From DATFDN01 sp963818885 (lineage in GTDB: Bacteria > Pseudomonadota > Alphaproteobacteria > Acetobacterales > Acetobacteraceae), in the NCBI GenBank assembly GCA_963818885.1, contig CAWFTP010000004.1:310001-374000 (forward strand): a stretch of 64,000 nt of DNA, written 5' to 3'. Of this stretch, positions 50,428 to 58,858 are shown piece after piece (positions within the stretch are counted from its first letter, which is position 1; the number at the start of each line of letters is the position of its first letter). The position numbers and the translations under genes were made by a program. A model generated the notes under the pieces. That model ran no database searches. It saw nothing but the letters and a program-made list of their open reading frames with translations, and was not told the origin of the DNA.

Positions 50428-52712
50428 ATCACCGCAGAGTAGTCAGCATCCCCCCGCCGCGCCAACCGTTCCACCTGCGCCTTGCCGGCCAGGTACTGCA
50501 GCGGCCACCACTGCGCGGCAAAGCCCAGCCCCGCCGCCGCGCGTAGGGCGAAATGGGGGTCACTGAGGTGCGGACGGGCGAGCGCGCAGAGGTCGGCGCG
50601 GCCAGCGGCGATGATCGCGTTCAGATGGTCGGGCTCGGTGATGTTGCCCACCGCCATCGTCGGCACGCCAGCCTCGTTGCGGATACGGTCGGCGAACGGC
50701 GTCTGGAACATCCGCCCATAGACCGGTCGCGCCTCGATCGAGGTCTGGCCCGCTGACACGTCCACCAGATCGACGCCCGCGGTTTGGAACGCGCGCGCGA
50801 TCAGCACCGCGTCCTCGGCGTCTATGCCGCCCTCGACCCAGTCAGTCGCGGAGATGCGCACCGACATCGGCTTGCCCGCCGGCCACACCGCGCGCATCGC
50901 CCGGAACACCTCGAGCGGATAGCGCAGCCGGTTCTCGAGCGCGCCGCCGTACTCGTCCTCGCGCCGGTTGGTCAGCGGCGAGATGAAGGCCGACAGCAGG
51001 TAGCCGTGCGCGGCGTGCAGCTCCAGCATGTCGAACCCGGCCTGCTCGCCGAACCTCGTCGCCGCCACGAACGCCTCGCACACCGCGTCCATGTCGGCTC
51101 GATTCATCGGCCGCGGCACCTGGTTGCGCTTGCTCCACGGCACCGGCGATGGCGCGATGACCTCCCAGTTCCCTTCGGGCAGCGGCGCGTCCATCTCCTC
51201 CCAGCCGAGCTGCGTCGATCCCTTCGGTCCCGAATGGCCGAGCTGCAAGCAGAACCGCGCCTCGGACTGCTTGTGCACGAATTCGACGATGCGCCGCCAT
51301 GCGCGCATCTGCGCCTCGTCCCATATGCCGGCGCAGCCGGGAGTGATGCGGCCTTGCGGGGTCACGCACACCATCTCGGTGAACACCAGACCCGCCCCGC
51401 CCAGCGCGCGGGCGCCGAGATGCACGAGGTGGAAATCGTTCGGCATCCCGTCCACCGCGCTGTAGGTCGCCATCGGCGAGACCACGATCCGATTATTCAG
51501 CCGCATCTGCCGCAGCCGGAACGGCAGGAACATCGGCGGGACCCGCTGATTACTGTCCACGCCGGCGCGCTCGGCCAGCCAGCCTTCCATCCCCTCCAGC
51601 CACGGCCGGTCGCGCAGGCGCAAATTCTCGTGGCTGATGCGCTGGCTGCGGGTCAACAGCGAATAGGCGAACTGCTCCGGCTCCAGCTTCGTGTAGCGGG
51701 CGACGTTCTCGAACCATTCGGTGGAGTTGCGCGCCGCGCTCTGGATGCGCAGCACGTCGATCTTGCGCTCCGCCTCGTAGGCGGCCAGCGCGGCCGGCAC
51801 GTCGGCGGGATACGCGTCGAAAGCACGCGCCAGCGCGATCGCGTCCTCCAGCGCGAGCTTGGTACCGGAGCCGATGGAGAAATGCGCCGAGTGCGCGGCG
51901 TCGCCCATCAGCACGACATTGCCCATCACCCAGGTCTCGTTGGCGACGCGCGGAAAGCTGATCCAGGGCGAGTGGCTGAGATGCGCCAGGTTGGCGAGCA
52001 GCGGATGCCCGTCGAGCCACGGCGCGAACAGCCGCTCGCAGAATGCGATCGTTCCCGCCGCGTCCAGCGTGTCGAGTCCCGCCGCCCGCCATACCTGCTC
52101 GGTGGTCTCGACGATGAAGGTCGAGGTGTCCGCGTTGAACCGATAGGCGTGCGCCTGAAACCAGCCGAACTCGGTCTCGACGAAGATGAAGGTGAAGGCG
52201 GCGAAGATGCGGTGCGTGCCGAGCCAGACGAACTTGTTGCGCCGGATGTCGATCTGCGGCTTGAAATGGTCGGCATAGCGGGTGCGGATGCGGCTGTTCA
52301 CGCCGTCGGCGGCGACGATCAGCCCGGCGTCACTGAACTCCGTGATGTCGGCGACCTCGCGCTCGAACACCAGCTCAACGCCGAGTTGCTCGGCGCGGTG
52401 CTGCAGGATGTTCAGCAGGTGCTTGCGCTCGATGCCGCTGAATCCGTGTCCGCCGGAAGTGATGACGCGGCCCCTGAAGTGGATGTCGATGTCGTCCCAA
52501 TGGGCGAAGCTGTCGATGATCTCGTCTTTGGACGGCGGATCGGCGCCCTCCAGGTTGCGCAGCGTCTCGTCGGAGAACACGACGCCCCAGCCGAACGTGT
52601 CGTAGGGCCGGTTGCGCTCGATCACCGTGATCCGATGCGAGGGGTCGCGCCGCTTCATCTGGATGGCGAAATAGAGCCCGGCCGGGCCGCCGCCGATGCA
52701 GACGATCCTCAC
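50424..52712 (-). CDS. Bifunctional aryl-CoA monooxygenase/reductase (salicylyl- or 2-aminobenzoyl-CoA type)
   Basis: A 762-residue fusion. The N-terminal half is a FAD monooxygenase with CIGGGPAGLYFAIQMKRRDP, SGGHGFSGIERKHLL and GDAAHSAHFSIGSGTKLALEDAIALARA. From about residue 385 an old-yellow-enzyme domain follows (FLPFRLRQMRLNNRIVVSPMATYSA, LQLGHSGPKGS, LELHAAHGYLLSAFISPLTNRR, VGNITEPDHLNAIIAAGRADL). This is the plan of 2-aminobenzoyl-CoA monooxygenase/reductase and salicylyl-CoA 5-hydroxylase. It dearomatises or hydroxylates a CoA-activated ring. It starts at GTG overlapping cofC. Confidence 0.88.
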   Translation of the reverse strand: MRIVCIGGGPAGLYFAIQMKRRDPSHRITVIERNRPYDTFGWGVVFSDETLRNLEGADPPSKDEIIDSFAHWDDIDIHFRGRVITSGGHGFSGIERKHLLNILQHRAEQLGVELVFEREVADITEFSDAGLIVAADGVNSRIRTRYADHFKPQIDIRRNKFVWLGTHRIFAAFTFIFVETEFGWFQAHAYRFNADTSTFIVETTEQVWRAAGLDTLDAAGTIAFCERLFAPWLDGHPLLANLAHLSHSPWISFPRVANETWVMGNVVLMGDAAHSAHFSIGSGTKLALEDAIALARAFDAYPADVPAALAAYEAERKIDVLRIQSAARNSTEWFENVARYTKLEPEQFAYSLLTRSQRISHENLRLRDRPWLEGMEGWLAERAGVDSNQRVPPMFLPFRLRQMRLNNRIVVSPMATYSAVDGMPNDFHLVHLGARALGGAGLVFTEMVCVTPQGRITPGCAGIWDEAQMRAWRRIVEFVHKQSEARFCLQLGHSGPKGSTQLGWEEMDAPLPEGNWEVIAPSPVPWSKRNQVPRPMNRADMDAVCEAFVAATRFGEQAGFDMLELHAAHGYLLSAFISPLTNRREDEYGGALENRLRYPLEVFRAMRAVWPAGKPMSVRISATDWVEGGIDAEDAVLIARAFQTAGVDLVDVSAGQTSIEARPVYGRMFQTPFADRIRNEAGVPTMAVGNITEPDHLNAIIAAGRADLCALARPHLSDPHFALRAAAGLGFAAQWWPLQYLAGKAQVERLARRGDADYSAVI

Positions 52713-53356
52713 GCCAGGAACTCCTTCAACAACGCATAGGCGCGCGTCGCGCGTGCACACGGCGCCGCCATGAAGCGCCGCACGTCTTGGGGATTGTCGA
52801 TGTCGAGCGAGATCCCCTCGGCATAGACGATCCGCGGGCACATTCCGTGCGCACGCGCGGTGTCGAGATGCGGCAGGAAGCTGTCATCGCCGAAGCTGAG
52901 CGGCATTGCCTGTGGGGGGGAGATCAGGATCGCGTTCGAGCCTCGCTCGTCATGCGCGGGCACGATGGTGAACGCCGGCGTCTCGCCATGCGTGCGAAGC
53001 ACTGAACAGATTTCGGCCCCGGTAATCGCTGGGATGTCGCCCGGACACGTCAGCATGCCCTCCGCGCCCTCCCGCTCAAGGATCGCCGCCATCGCCGCCA
53101 CCGCACCGGTGTGCCCGCCGCGCGCATCGTCGGTCACAACCCGTGCACCGTAGCGGCGGGCGAGCGTCTGCGCGACAGGCTCGAGTGTGTTCACCATCAC
53201 ACCGGCCAACGGCGCGGCGGTCAGCGCCGCCAGCACGTCCTCCAGCATCGCGGGCGCCAGCGCGAGGCGCTGCGCTTGCGTCAGCAGCGGCGACAGGCGC
53301 TGCTTGGCGCCGGCGAACTCCTTGACCGGCACCGCGGCCCACACCCCATCCTTCAT
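52709..53356 (-). CDS. cofC: F420 biosynthesis guanylyltransferase CofC
   Basis: A 215-residue nucleotidyltransferase: AAVPVKEFAGAKQRLSPLL (triphosphate loop), VTDDARGGHTGAVAAM, TCPGDIPAI (metal Asp), PAHDERGSNAILISPP and LPLSFGDDSFLPHLD-like, then SLDIDNPQDV. CofC/FbiD activates 2-phospho-L-lactate, phosphoenolpyruvate or 3-phosphoglycerate with GTP; the exact substrate cannot be read from sequence by eye. It overlaps cofD and the aryl-CoA monooxygenase gene by four bases each. Confidence 0.92.
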   Translation of the reverse strand: MKDGVWAAVPVKEFAGAKQRLSPLLTQAQRLALAPAMLEDVLAALTAAPLAGVMVNTLEPVAQTLARRYGARVVTDDARGGHTGAVAAMAAILEREGAEGMLTCPGDIPAITGAEICSVLRTHGETPAFTIVPAHDERGSNAILISPPQAMPLSFGDDSFLPHLDTARAHGMCPRIVYAEGISLDIDNPQDVRRFMAAPCARATRAYALLKEFLA

Positions 53357-54276
53357 TGGAAATCAGCGGCGGCGCGCAGCACGATCCGCGCCAGCGCCTC
53401 CTTGTCGGCGAGCGTGCGCATCAGCGTGGGTGCCAGCACGACCCGGCAGGGCAGCCCGTCCAGCGTGCCGGCGTCCGCTTCGTCAGCGACATAGGCGTCG
53501 AGCAGCGTGCCATAGCGTTTCGCCACCGCGCGCGCGCTGGGCGGCGTGCCCAACTCGCGCATCATCTTCGCCGTCGGCCCCTTCACCGCCTGCCCGCCGA
53601 TGATCGGCGCCACCGCGACCACCGGTGCGCGGGCCGCGCGCAATGCATCGGTGAACCCGGGCACCGCGAGCATCGGCTCGATGCTGATGAACGGGTTGGA
53701 CGGGCAGATCACGATCGCCTCCGCTTCGGCAATCGCCGCCATCACCTCGGGAAGCGGCCGCGCCGCCGCTGCACCCGCGAACGCCACCTCGCGCACTGCG
53801 GGCTCGGCGCGCCGTCCGACGAACCAGGGCTGGAAGTCCATCCACCCCTCCGGCGTGTCGACGCGCGTACGCACCGGATCGTCAGTCACGGGCAGGATGC
53901 GCGCCGCGATACCGAGCTGCGCACAGACGTCGCGCGTGATCGCCGACAGCGCTTCCCCGTTCGCCTTGCGCCGCGTCCGCTCGATGTGCAACGCGAGGTC
54001 GCGATCACCAAGCCGGAACCACGTCGCCCCGCCAACTTCGGCGAGCGTCTCCATGAAGGACCACGTCTCGTCGCGCCGTCCCCAGCCCAGCTCCTGATTG
54101 TCGAGCCCGGCCAGCACATAGGTGAGCGTGTCGATATCGGGCGAGATCGACAGGCCCAGATGCTCGAAATCGTCGCCCACATTGGCGATGACCGTCAGCT
54201 CGCCCGGCCGCAGCACGCGCGACAGGCCGAGCGCGAGCTTCGCACCGCCGATCCCGCCGGAGAGTGCCACGATCAC
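53353..54276 (-). CDS. cofD: 2-phospho-L-lactate transferase CofD
   Basis: A 307-residue protein starting at GTG that overlaps the cofE stop. Signature segments: ALSGGIGGAKLALGL, VIANVGDDFEHLGLSISPDIDTLTYVLAG, ELGWGRRDETWSF, TWFRLGDRDLALHI, ICPSNPFISIEPML, and IIGGQAVKGPTAKMMREL. CofD/FbiA couples FO with the activated phospho-acid, giving F420-0. It is translated between cofE and cofC in a chain of overlapping genes. FO synthase genes are not in the window. Confidence 0.94.
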   Translation of the reverse strand: MIVALSGGIGGAKLALGLSRVLRPGELTVIANVGDDFEHLGLSISPDIDTLTYVLAGLDNQELGWGRRDETWSFMETLAEVGGATWFRLGDRDLALHIERTRRKANGEALSAITRDVCAQLGIAARILPVTDDPVRTRVDTPEGWMDFQPWFVGRRAEPAVREVAFAGAAAARPLPEVMAAIAEAEAIVICPSNPFISIEPMLAVPGFTDALRAARAPVVAVAPIIGGQAVKGPTAKMMRELGTPPSARAVAKRYGTLLDAYVADEADAGTLDGLPCRVVLAPTLMRTLADKEALARIVLRAAADFQ

Positions 54277-55139
54277 CGGAACAGGTCCTCCGAGGCCGGG
54301 CGCACCAACTCGGCCGCCGGCACATGCGGCGCGGCCGTGCGCAGGCCGCGCACCAGCACGACCGGGGTGCCCTCGCCCGCCTGGCCCTGCACCAGCCCGG
54401 CGGCGGCGGCGATCTCGTCGGCGTGGCCGACGACGGTCACCTCCAGCGTGCGGCCGAACAGGTCGGGCTTGCCGCGGAGGTCGATGAGCGAGGCGATGCC
54501 CGCCGCGCCGAGCGCGACACCGCACGTACCGCGCCGCCATGCCCGGCCGAAGCTGTCGGTGATCAGCACGCCAGGCGCGGCGCCGCAGCGCGCTGCCAGC
54601 CCCTCGCGCAGCCGCGCCGCGCTCGCGTCCGGGTCGAGCGGCAGCAGCAGCAGACGCTCAGGCTCCCCGGGTGCCGCAATGTTGGAGTGATCGACGCCGG
54701 CATTCGCCATCACGAGGCCGAGCCGGTGCTCCATGATCATCAGGTTCGGGCGATGGCGCACGACGCGCACCGATTCGGACAAGATCACCTCGACGATCCG
54801 CGGGTCCTTGCCCACCTCAGCGGCAAGCGCGCGGGCCTCGGCGGACGGCGTGACGTCGGCGAGCGCCACGAACCGGTTCTCCGCTTTGGACACGATCTTC
54901 TGCGCGACCGCGACGCTGTCGGATTGACGCAGGGAAATCCCCGCGCGCCGTAGCCCATCCGCGATCAGCGCTGCGAGGTCGTCACCCGGGCGGACCAGCG
55001 GGAAGTCGGAGAGCGCGTAAAGTTCGACCCCTCCCCTAGCCCCTCCCGCAAGGGGAGGGGGAGTCGTTCGGGAGGTGTGGGCGACCACCCCCTCCCCTTG
55101 CGGGCGGGGGGCGGGGGGAGGGGGCCGCCGCAAGCTCAC
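54273..55139 (-). CDS. cofE: F420-0:gamma-glutamyl ligase CofE with repeat-encoded N-terminus
   Basis: The core (about residues 38-288) is CofE: PGDDLAALIADGL, AVAQKIVSKAENRFVAL, LVMANAGVDHSNIA, and VLITDSFGRAWRRGTCGVALGAAG. It adds glutamates to F420-0. It has no nitroreductase domain, unlike actinobacterial FbiB. The only plausible start is GTG at 55139, overlapping the FGD stop (GTGA). The first roughly 36 residues (MSLRRPPPPAPRPQGEG and onward) are encoded by a palindromic repeat, and VELYALSDFPL begins the native fold. A GTG inside the repeat is an alternative start. Confidence 0.92.
   Translation of the reverse strand: MSLRRPPPPAPRPQGEGVVAHTSRTTPPPLAGGARGGVELYALSDFPLVRPGDDLAALIADGLRRAGISLRQSDSVAVAQKIVSKAENRFVALADVTPSAEARALAAEVGKDPRIVEVILSESVRVVRHRPNLMIMEHRLGLVMANAGVDHSNIAAPGEPERLLLLPLDPDASAARLREGLAARCGAAPGVLITDSFGRAWRRGTCGVALGAAGIASLIDLRGKPDLFGRTLEVTVVGHADEIAAAAGLVQGQAGEGTPVVLVRGLRTAAPHVPAAELVRPASEDLFR
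55028..55123. repeat. Palindromic repeat (family A, C/G variant) inside cofE
   Basis: CCCCTCCCCTAGCCCCTCCCGC...GCGGGGGGAGGGGG, with inner hairpin arms CTCCCGCAAGGGGAG and CTCCCCTTGCGGG. It lies between the fgd/cofE overlap and the conserved start of CofE and keeps the cofE frame open for about 35 codons. Confidence 0.72.
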
Positions 55140-56141
55140 CCGAACCGCTGCCGCAGCTTGGGCAGGATCTGCGCCGCATAGAGTCGCAGGAAGCGCTCCT
55201 GATCGGGTCCCGGCGCGTGGAACACGAGATGGCTGAAGCCCAGCTCGACATAGGGTCGGATCTTCTCGATATGCTCATCGGGATCGGATGACACGATCCA
55301 CCGGCTCGCCGCGCGCTCGACCGGCAGTTCGGCGGCGAGGCGTTCCATCTCGACCGGGTTGTGCACCGACACCTTCTCCTCCGGCGTCAGCGCGAGCGCC
55401 GCCCAGTGGCGCGTATCCTCCAGCGCGCGCGCCTTGTCGTTGTCGAAGGAGACCTTCATCTCGATCATCCGGTCATAGCCCTCGTCGGATTTCCCGGCCG
55501 CCTTCAGGCCCTCGGCGACATTCGGCAGCAGCGTTTCGGTATAGAGCGACCACGACTTGCCGCTGGTGCAGATGAAGCCGTCGCCCTGCCGCCCGGCATA
55601 TTTCGCGACCAGCGCCCCGGCGGCGGCGACGTAGATCGGCAGGGGCTTGCCGGGCCGGTCGTAGATCGTCGCATCACGCGTCTTGTAGTAGGTGCCCTCG
55701 AAGCTCAGGTGCTCCTCGGACCACAGCTTGCGGATGAGCTGCACCGCCTCGCGCAAACGGGCGAAGCGTTCCTTGAAATCGGGCCACTCCATGCCGGTCG
55801 CCGGCACCTCGTTGAGCGACTCTCCCGTTCCGACCCCCAGGCACCAGCCGCCCGGGAAACATCGCGCCCAGCGTGCCGAACATCTGTGCCACGACCGACG
55901 GGTGATAGCGGAAGGTCGGCGTCAGCACGCTCGTGCCCATGATGATGCCGCCCGTGCGCGCGCCCAGCGCGGCGAGCCAGGCGGGGGCGAATGGCGCGTG
56001 CCCGTCGGTGTGCTTCCAGGGCTGGAAATGGTCGCTGACGAAGACGCTGTCGAACCCGCACGACTCGGCAAGTTCGGCGAAGCCCAGGAGCTGGGTCGGG
56101 GCGAACTGCTCCGCCGACGCCTTGTAGCCAAGCTTCAGCAT
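55136..56141 (-). CDS. fgd: F420-dependent glucose-6-phosphate dehydrogenase homologue (one frameshift)
   Basis: An LLM-fold protein of about 335 residues very close to mycobacterial FGD1. It has LKLGYKASAEQFAP, VSDHFQPW (the His and Trp of the active site), GTSVLTPTFRYHPSVVAQ, GVGTGESLNE (catalytic Glu), KYAGRQGDGFICTSGK, LTPEEKVSVHNPVEME, SRWIVSSDPDEHIEK and HLVFHAPGPDQERFL. The Lys, Lys and Arg that hold the sugar phosphate in FGD1 all appear conserved. It would reduce F420 with glucose 6-phosphate. An extra G near 55853 breaks the frame at FPG; skipping it gives GWCLGVGTGE. Confidence 0.9.
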
Positions 56142-56167
56142 GCTGCACTCCTCTCGTGCCGGAAGAC

Positions 56168-56749
56168 CTACCGCCGGGGGTGCTGCAGGTCCATCCGGGC
56201 GAAGTCGGAAGGCGGCGTGAACAGGGACGCCGGCTGCGGGCCGTAGGCGACAGAGATCGCCTCCAGCTCACCCGCGCCGTGCTCGGCGCTGCCCGCCGCG
56301 CGCAGCACCACGCCGTCCGCCGTGACGCAGGCGGTTCCTTTCCCGTGCGGCCCACTCAGGCGCCAGACGTCGCAGGTCAGCCCTGTGACCGTGTCGGTGC
56401 CGTCGCGCACCGCCTTGGCGTCGGCGGGCAGCACGAAGCCAGGCACCATCCTGGGATCGAGCTTGGTTTCCACCATGATCTTGCGCGGCTCGATCAGCAT
56501 CGCCATCCGGCCGTGCTTGAAATCGACGAGGGCGACCATCGGCTGTCCCTCGACCTCCACGCGCAGCGCCTGGCCGTTCTCCCCCCAATAGAGACGGACC
56601 ATACGTGCCTGAGGGACGCCGTCCTTCTCCGTGGCGCCCGCGGCTCGATAGACAACCGCGACATCGCGCGACGGGTGCAACGGGGGCAAATCGGCGAAGG
56701 CGGACGAGCAGCAAGCCACCATCGCGCCGGCCAGCAACCATGTTTTCAC
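56168..56749 (-). CDS. Secreted protein of unknown function
   Basis: A 193-residue protein starting at GTG overlapping the aat stop, with a signal peptide (VKTWLLAGAMVACCSSAFA). The mature protein has strand-rich segments VAVVYRAAG, ARMVRLYWGENGQALRVE, MVALVDFKHGRMAMLIEPRKIMVE and TGLTCDVWRLSGPHGKGTACVTADGVVL, ending near SLFTPPSDFARMD. This resembles DUF4412-like lipoprotein-fold proteins that may bind lipid. The link to aat or fgd is positional only. Confidence 0.65.
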   Translation of the reverse strand: MKTWLLAGAMVACCSSAFADLPPLHPSRDVAVVYRAAGATEKDGVPQARMVRLYWGENGQALRVEVEGQPMVALVDFKHGRMAMLIEPRKIMVETKLDPRMVPGFVLPADAKAVRDGTDTVTGLTCDVWRLSGPHGKGTACVTADGVVLRAAGSAEHGAGELEAISVAYGPQPASLFTPPSDFARMDLQHPRR

Positions 56750-57420
56750 GCAGCCTCTCCCTTTTGCGCGCCCAGGGCGCGTATCTCGTGCTCCACCATC
56801 CCCGTGTCGGGCTCGGCGATCCATCGCGCCGGGACGTCCAGCGCCGCGCCAAGCCGCGCGCGATACTCCTCGCGCGGGATGTCATGCGCGCCGAATTGAA
56901 TTAGGTGCGCGGTGACAAATTGCGTGTCGAGTAGCATGAAGCCCCCGGCGCGCAGCCGCGCGATCAGGTGCACCAGCGCCACCTTGGAGGCGTCGCGCAC
57001 CAGGCTGAACATGCTCTCGCCGAAGAAGGCGCCGCCAAGCACCACGCCATAGAGCCCGCCGACCAACTCGCCATCTCGCCGGCACTCGATCGAGTGCGCC
57101 GCGCCCATTCGGTGCAGCTCGATGAACAGTGCCTCGATCTGCGGGTTGATCCAGGTATCGGCCCTGCCCGGCCCAGCGGCGGCGCAGCCAGCGATCACGC
57201 CGGCAAAGTCATAATCGGCCGTGACCGAGAAACCGCCCCCCATCACCGTGCGCAGCAAGCGGCGCGGGACGTGGAACGCATCGAGCGGCAAGACGCCGCG
57301 CCGCTCGGGATCGAGCCAGTAGAGCCGGTCGCCCTGGCGTGTCTCCGCCATCGGGAACAGCCCGGCGCGGTAGGCCCGCAGCATCAGATCGGGCGTGACC
57401 TCGATGAGGCGGCGCGACAT
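56746..57420 (-). CDS. aat: Leucyl/phenylalanyl-tRNA-protein transferase
   Basis: A 224-residue Aat: TPDLMLRAYRAGLFPMAETRQGDRLYWLDPERRGVLPL, FSVTADYDFAGVIAGCA, DTWINPQIEALFIELHRMGAAHSIECRRDGELVGGLYGVVLGGAFFGESMFS, and FMLLDTQFVTAHLIQFGAHDIPREEY. It attaches Leu or Phe to proteins with N-terminal Arg or Lys (N-degron pathway). It lies 36 bases after the M16 gene. Confidence 0.94.
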   Translation of the reverse strand: MSRRLIEVTPDLMLRAYRAGLFPMAETRQGDRLYWLDPERRGVLPLDAFHVPRRLLRTVMGGGFSVTADYDFAGVIAGCAAAGPGRADTWINPQIEALFIELHRMGAAHSIECRRDGELVGGLYGVVLGGAFFGESMFSLVRDASKVALVHLIARLRAGGFMLLDTQFVTAHLIQFGAHDIPREEYRARLGAALDVPARWIAEPDTGMVEHEIRALGAQKGEAA

Positions 57421-57456
57421 GGCGCTATTCTGGCCGTCCCGGGAATCGTTGAAAAG

Positions 57457-58738
57457 TCAGGCTCGCAGCGTCTCCGCGACATCCTCGAGGCTCGGCACCC
57501 GCTCTCCCGGGCCGAGCACGGCCAGCGTCGGCGCGGCGCGGAAATGCCGCGCGGCGGCGCGCTGGATCGCCTCGCGGTCCACCGCGTTGATCTTCGCGAC
57601 CGTCTCGGCGACCGGCACCACGCGGCCGAACACCTGGATCTGGCGCGCCAGCTGTTCGCAGCGGCTGCCGGTGCTCTCGAGCGACATCAGCAGCCCCGCC
57701 TTGGCCTGGGCGCGTGCGCGCGAGAGTTCCGGCGTCGGTCACCTCGCTCTGCACCTTGCGCAGCTCATCGAGCGTGACCGGGATCAGCTCCTGCGCCTCG
57801 CTCTCGCCGGTGCCGGCGTAGACGCCGAACAGGCCGCCGTCCTTGAACGGGGCGCTGAAGGAATAGATCGAGTAGACCAGCCCGCGCTTCTCGCGCACTT
57901 CCTGGAACAGCCGCGAGGACATGCCGCCGCCCAGCAGCGTGGACAGCAGCAGGGTCGGGTGGAAGTCCGGGTCCTGGAAGGCGACGGACGGGAATCCCAG
58001 GACGATATGGACCTGGTCGAGGTCGCGGTCCTCGCGGAACTCGCCGCCCGCGTAGTGTCCCGCCCCCGAAGCGGGCGCGGGTTCGGTCGCGAGGTCGCCG
58101 AAATGGGCCTGCACGAGATCGACGATCCGGTCGTGCTCGATCGCGCCAGCCGCCGCGACGACGACGTTGGACGCCGGGTAATGGCGGCGCATGTAGCCCA
58201 TCAGCGAGGCGCGGGAGATCGCCCGCACCGTGTCCTCGCTGCCGAGAACCGGGCGGCCGAGCGACTGGCCGGGATAGGCCTGCTCCTGGAAGTGATCGAA
58301 GATGATGTCGTCGGGCGTGTCGTTGGCCTGGCCGATCTCCTGCAGGATCACGCCACGCTCGCGCTCCAGCTCCTCGGGATCGAAGGTCGAATGGGTCAGG
58401 ATGTCGCCGATGATGTCGGCGGCGAGCGCGGTGTCCTCCTTCAGCACCTTGGCGTAGTAGGCGGTCTGCTCGCGCGCCGTGTAGGCGTTCAGGTGGCCGC
58501 CGACGGCGTCCATCTCCTCGGCGATCTCCGCCGCGCTGCGCCGCTCGGTGCCCTTGAAGGCCATGTGCTCGAGGAAATGCGACACCCCATTCTCCGCCTC
58601 TGACTCGTTGCGCGAGCCAGTGGCGACATAGGCGCCAAAGGAGACGCTCTCGACCCGCTCCATGCGCTCGGTGACGATCGTGAGGCCGGAAGGCAGGCGG
58701 GTGAGGCGGATGGCGTCTGGCTGGATGGTGTCGGGCAC
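57457..58738 (-). CDS. M16 family zinc peptidase (one frameshift)
   Basis: A processing-peptidase-type insulinase of about 427 residues with zinc motif HFLEHMAFKGT (HxxEH). The downstream Glu is in ELERERGVILQEIGQ, and YPGQSLGRPVLGS plus GGGMSSRLFQEVREKRGLVYSIYSF are in place. An extra G near 57730 shifts the frame after TDA; skipping it gives ELSRARAQAKAGLLMSLESTGSRCEQLARQ and the proper end SLEDVAETLRA. It degrades peptides in the periplasm or cytoplasm. Confidence 0.88.
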
Positions 58739-58858
58739 GGAGGGTCCTTTCGCGGGTGCTCCCTATATGGCGCGGCCGGTCGCCGCGCGCGAGGGCGCTT
58801 GCGTCTCCCGGCGGGCGTGAGACGATGCGGGCGCGCCCGACCCGGAGAGCACCCGAGC

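Noticed and set aside
50784..52739. A long plus-strand frame opposite the aryl-CoA monooxygenase
   Set aside because: The minus-strand protein has full family motifs; the opposite frame has none.
55674..56141. FGD homologue as two separate genes
   Set aside because: The two frames join exactly at a conserved GVGTGE motif by skipping one G, so it is one gene.
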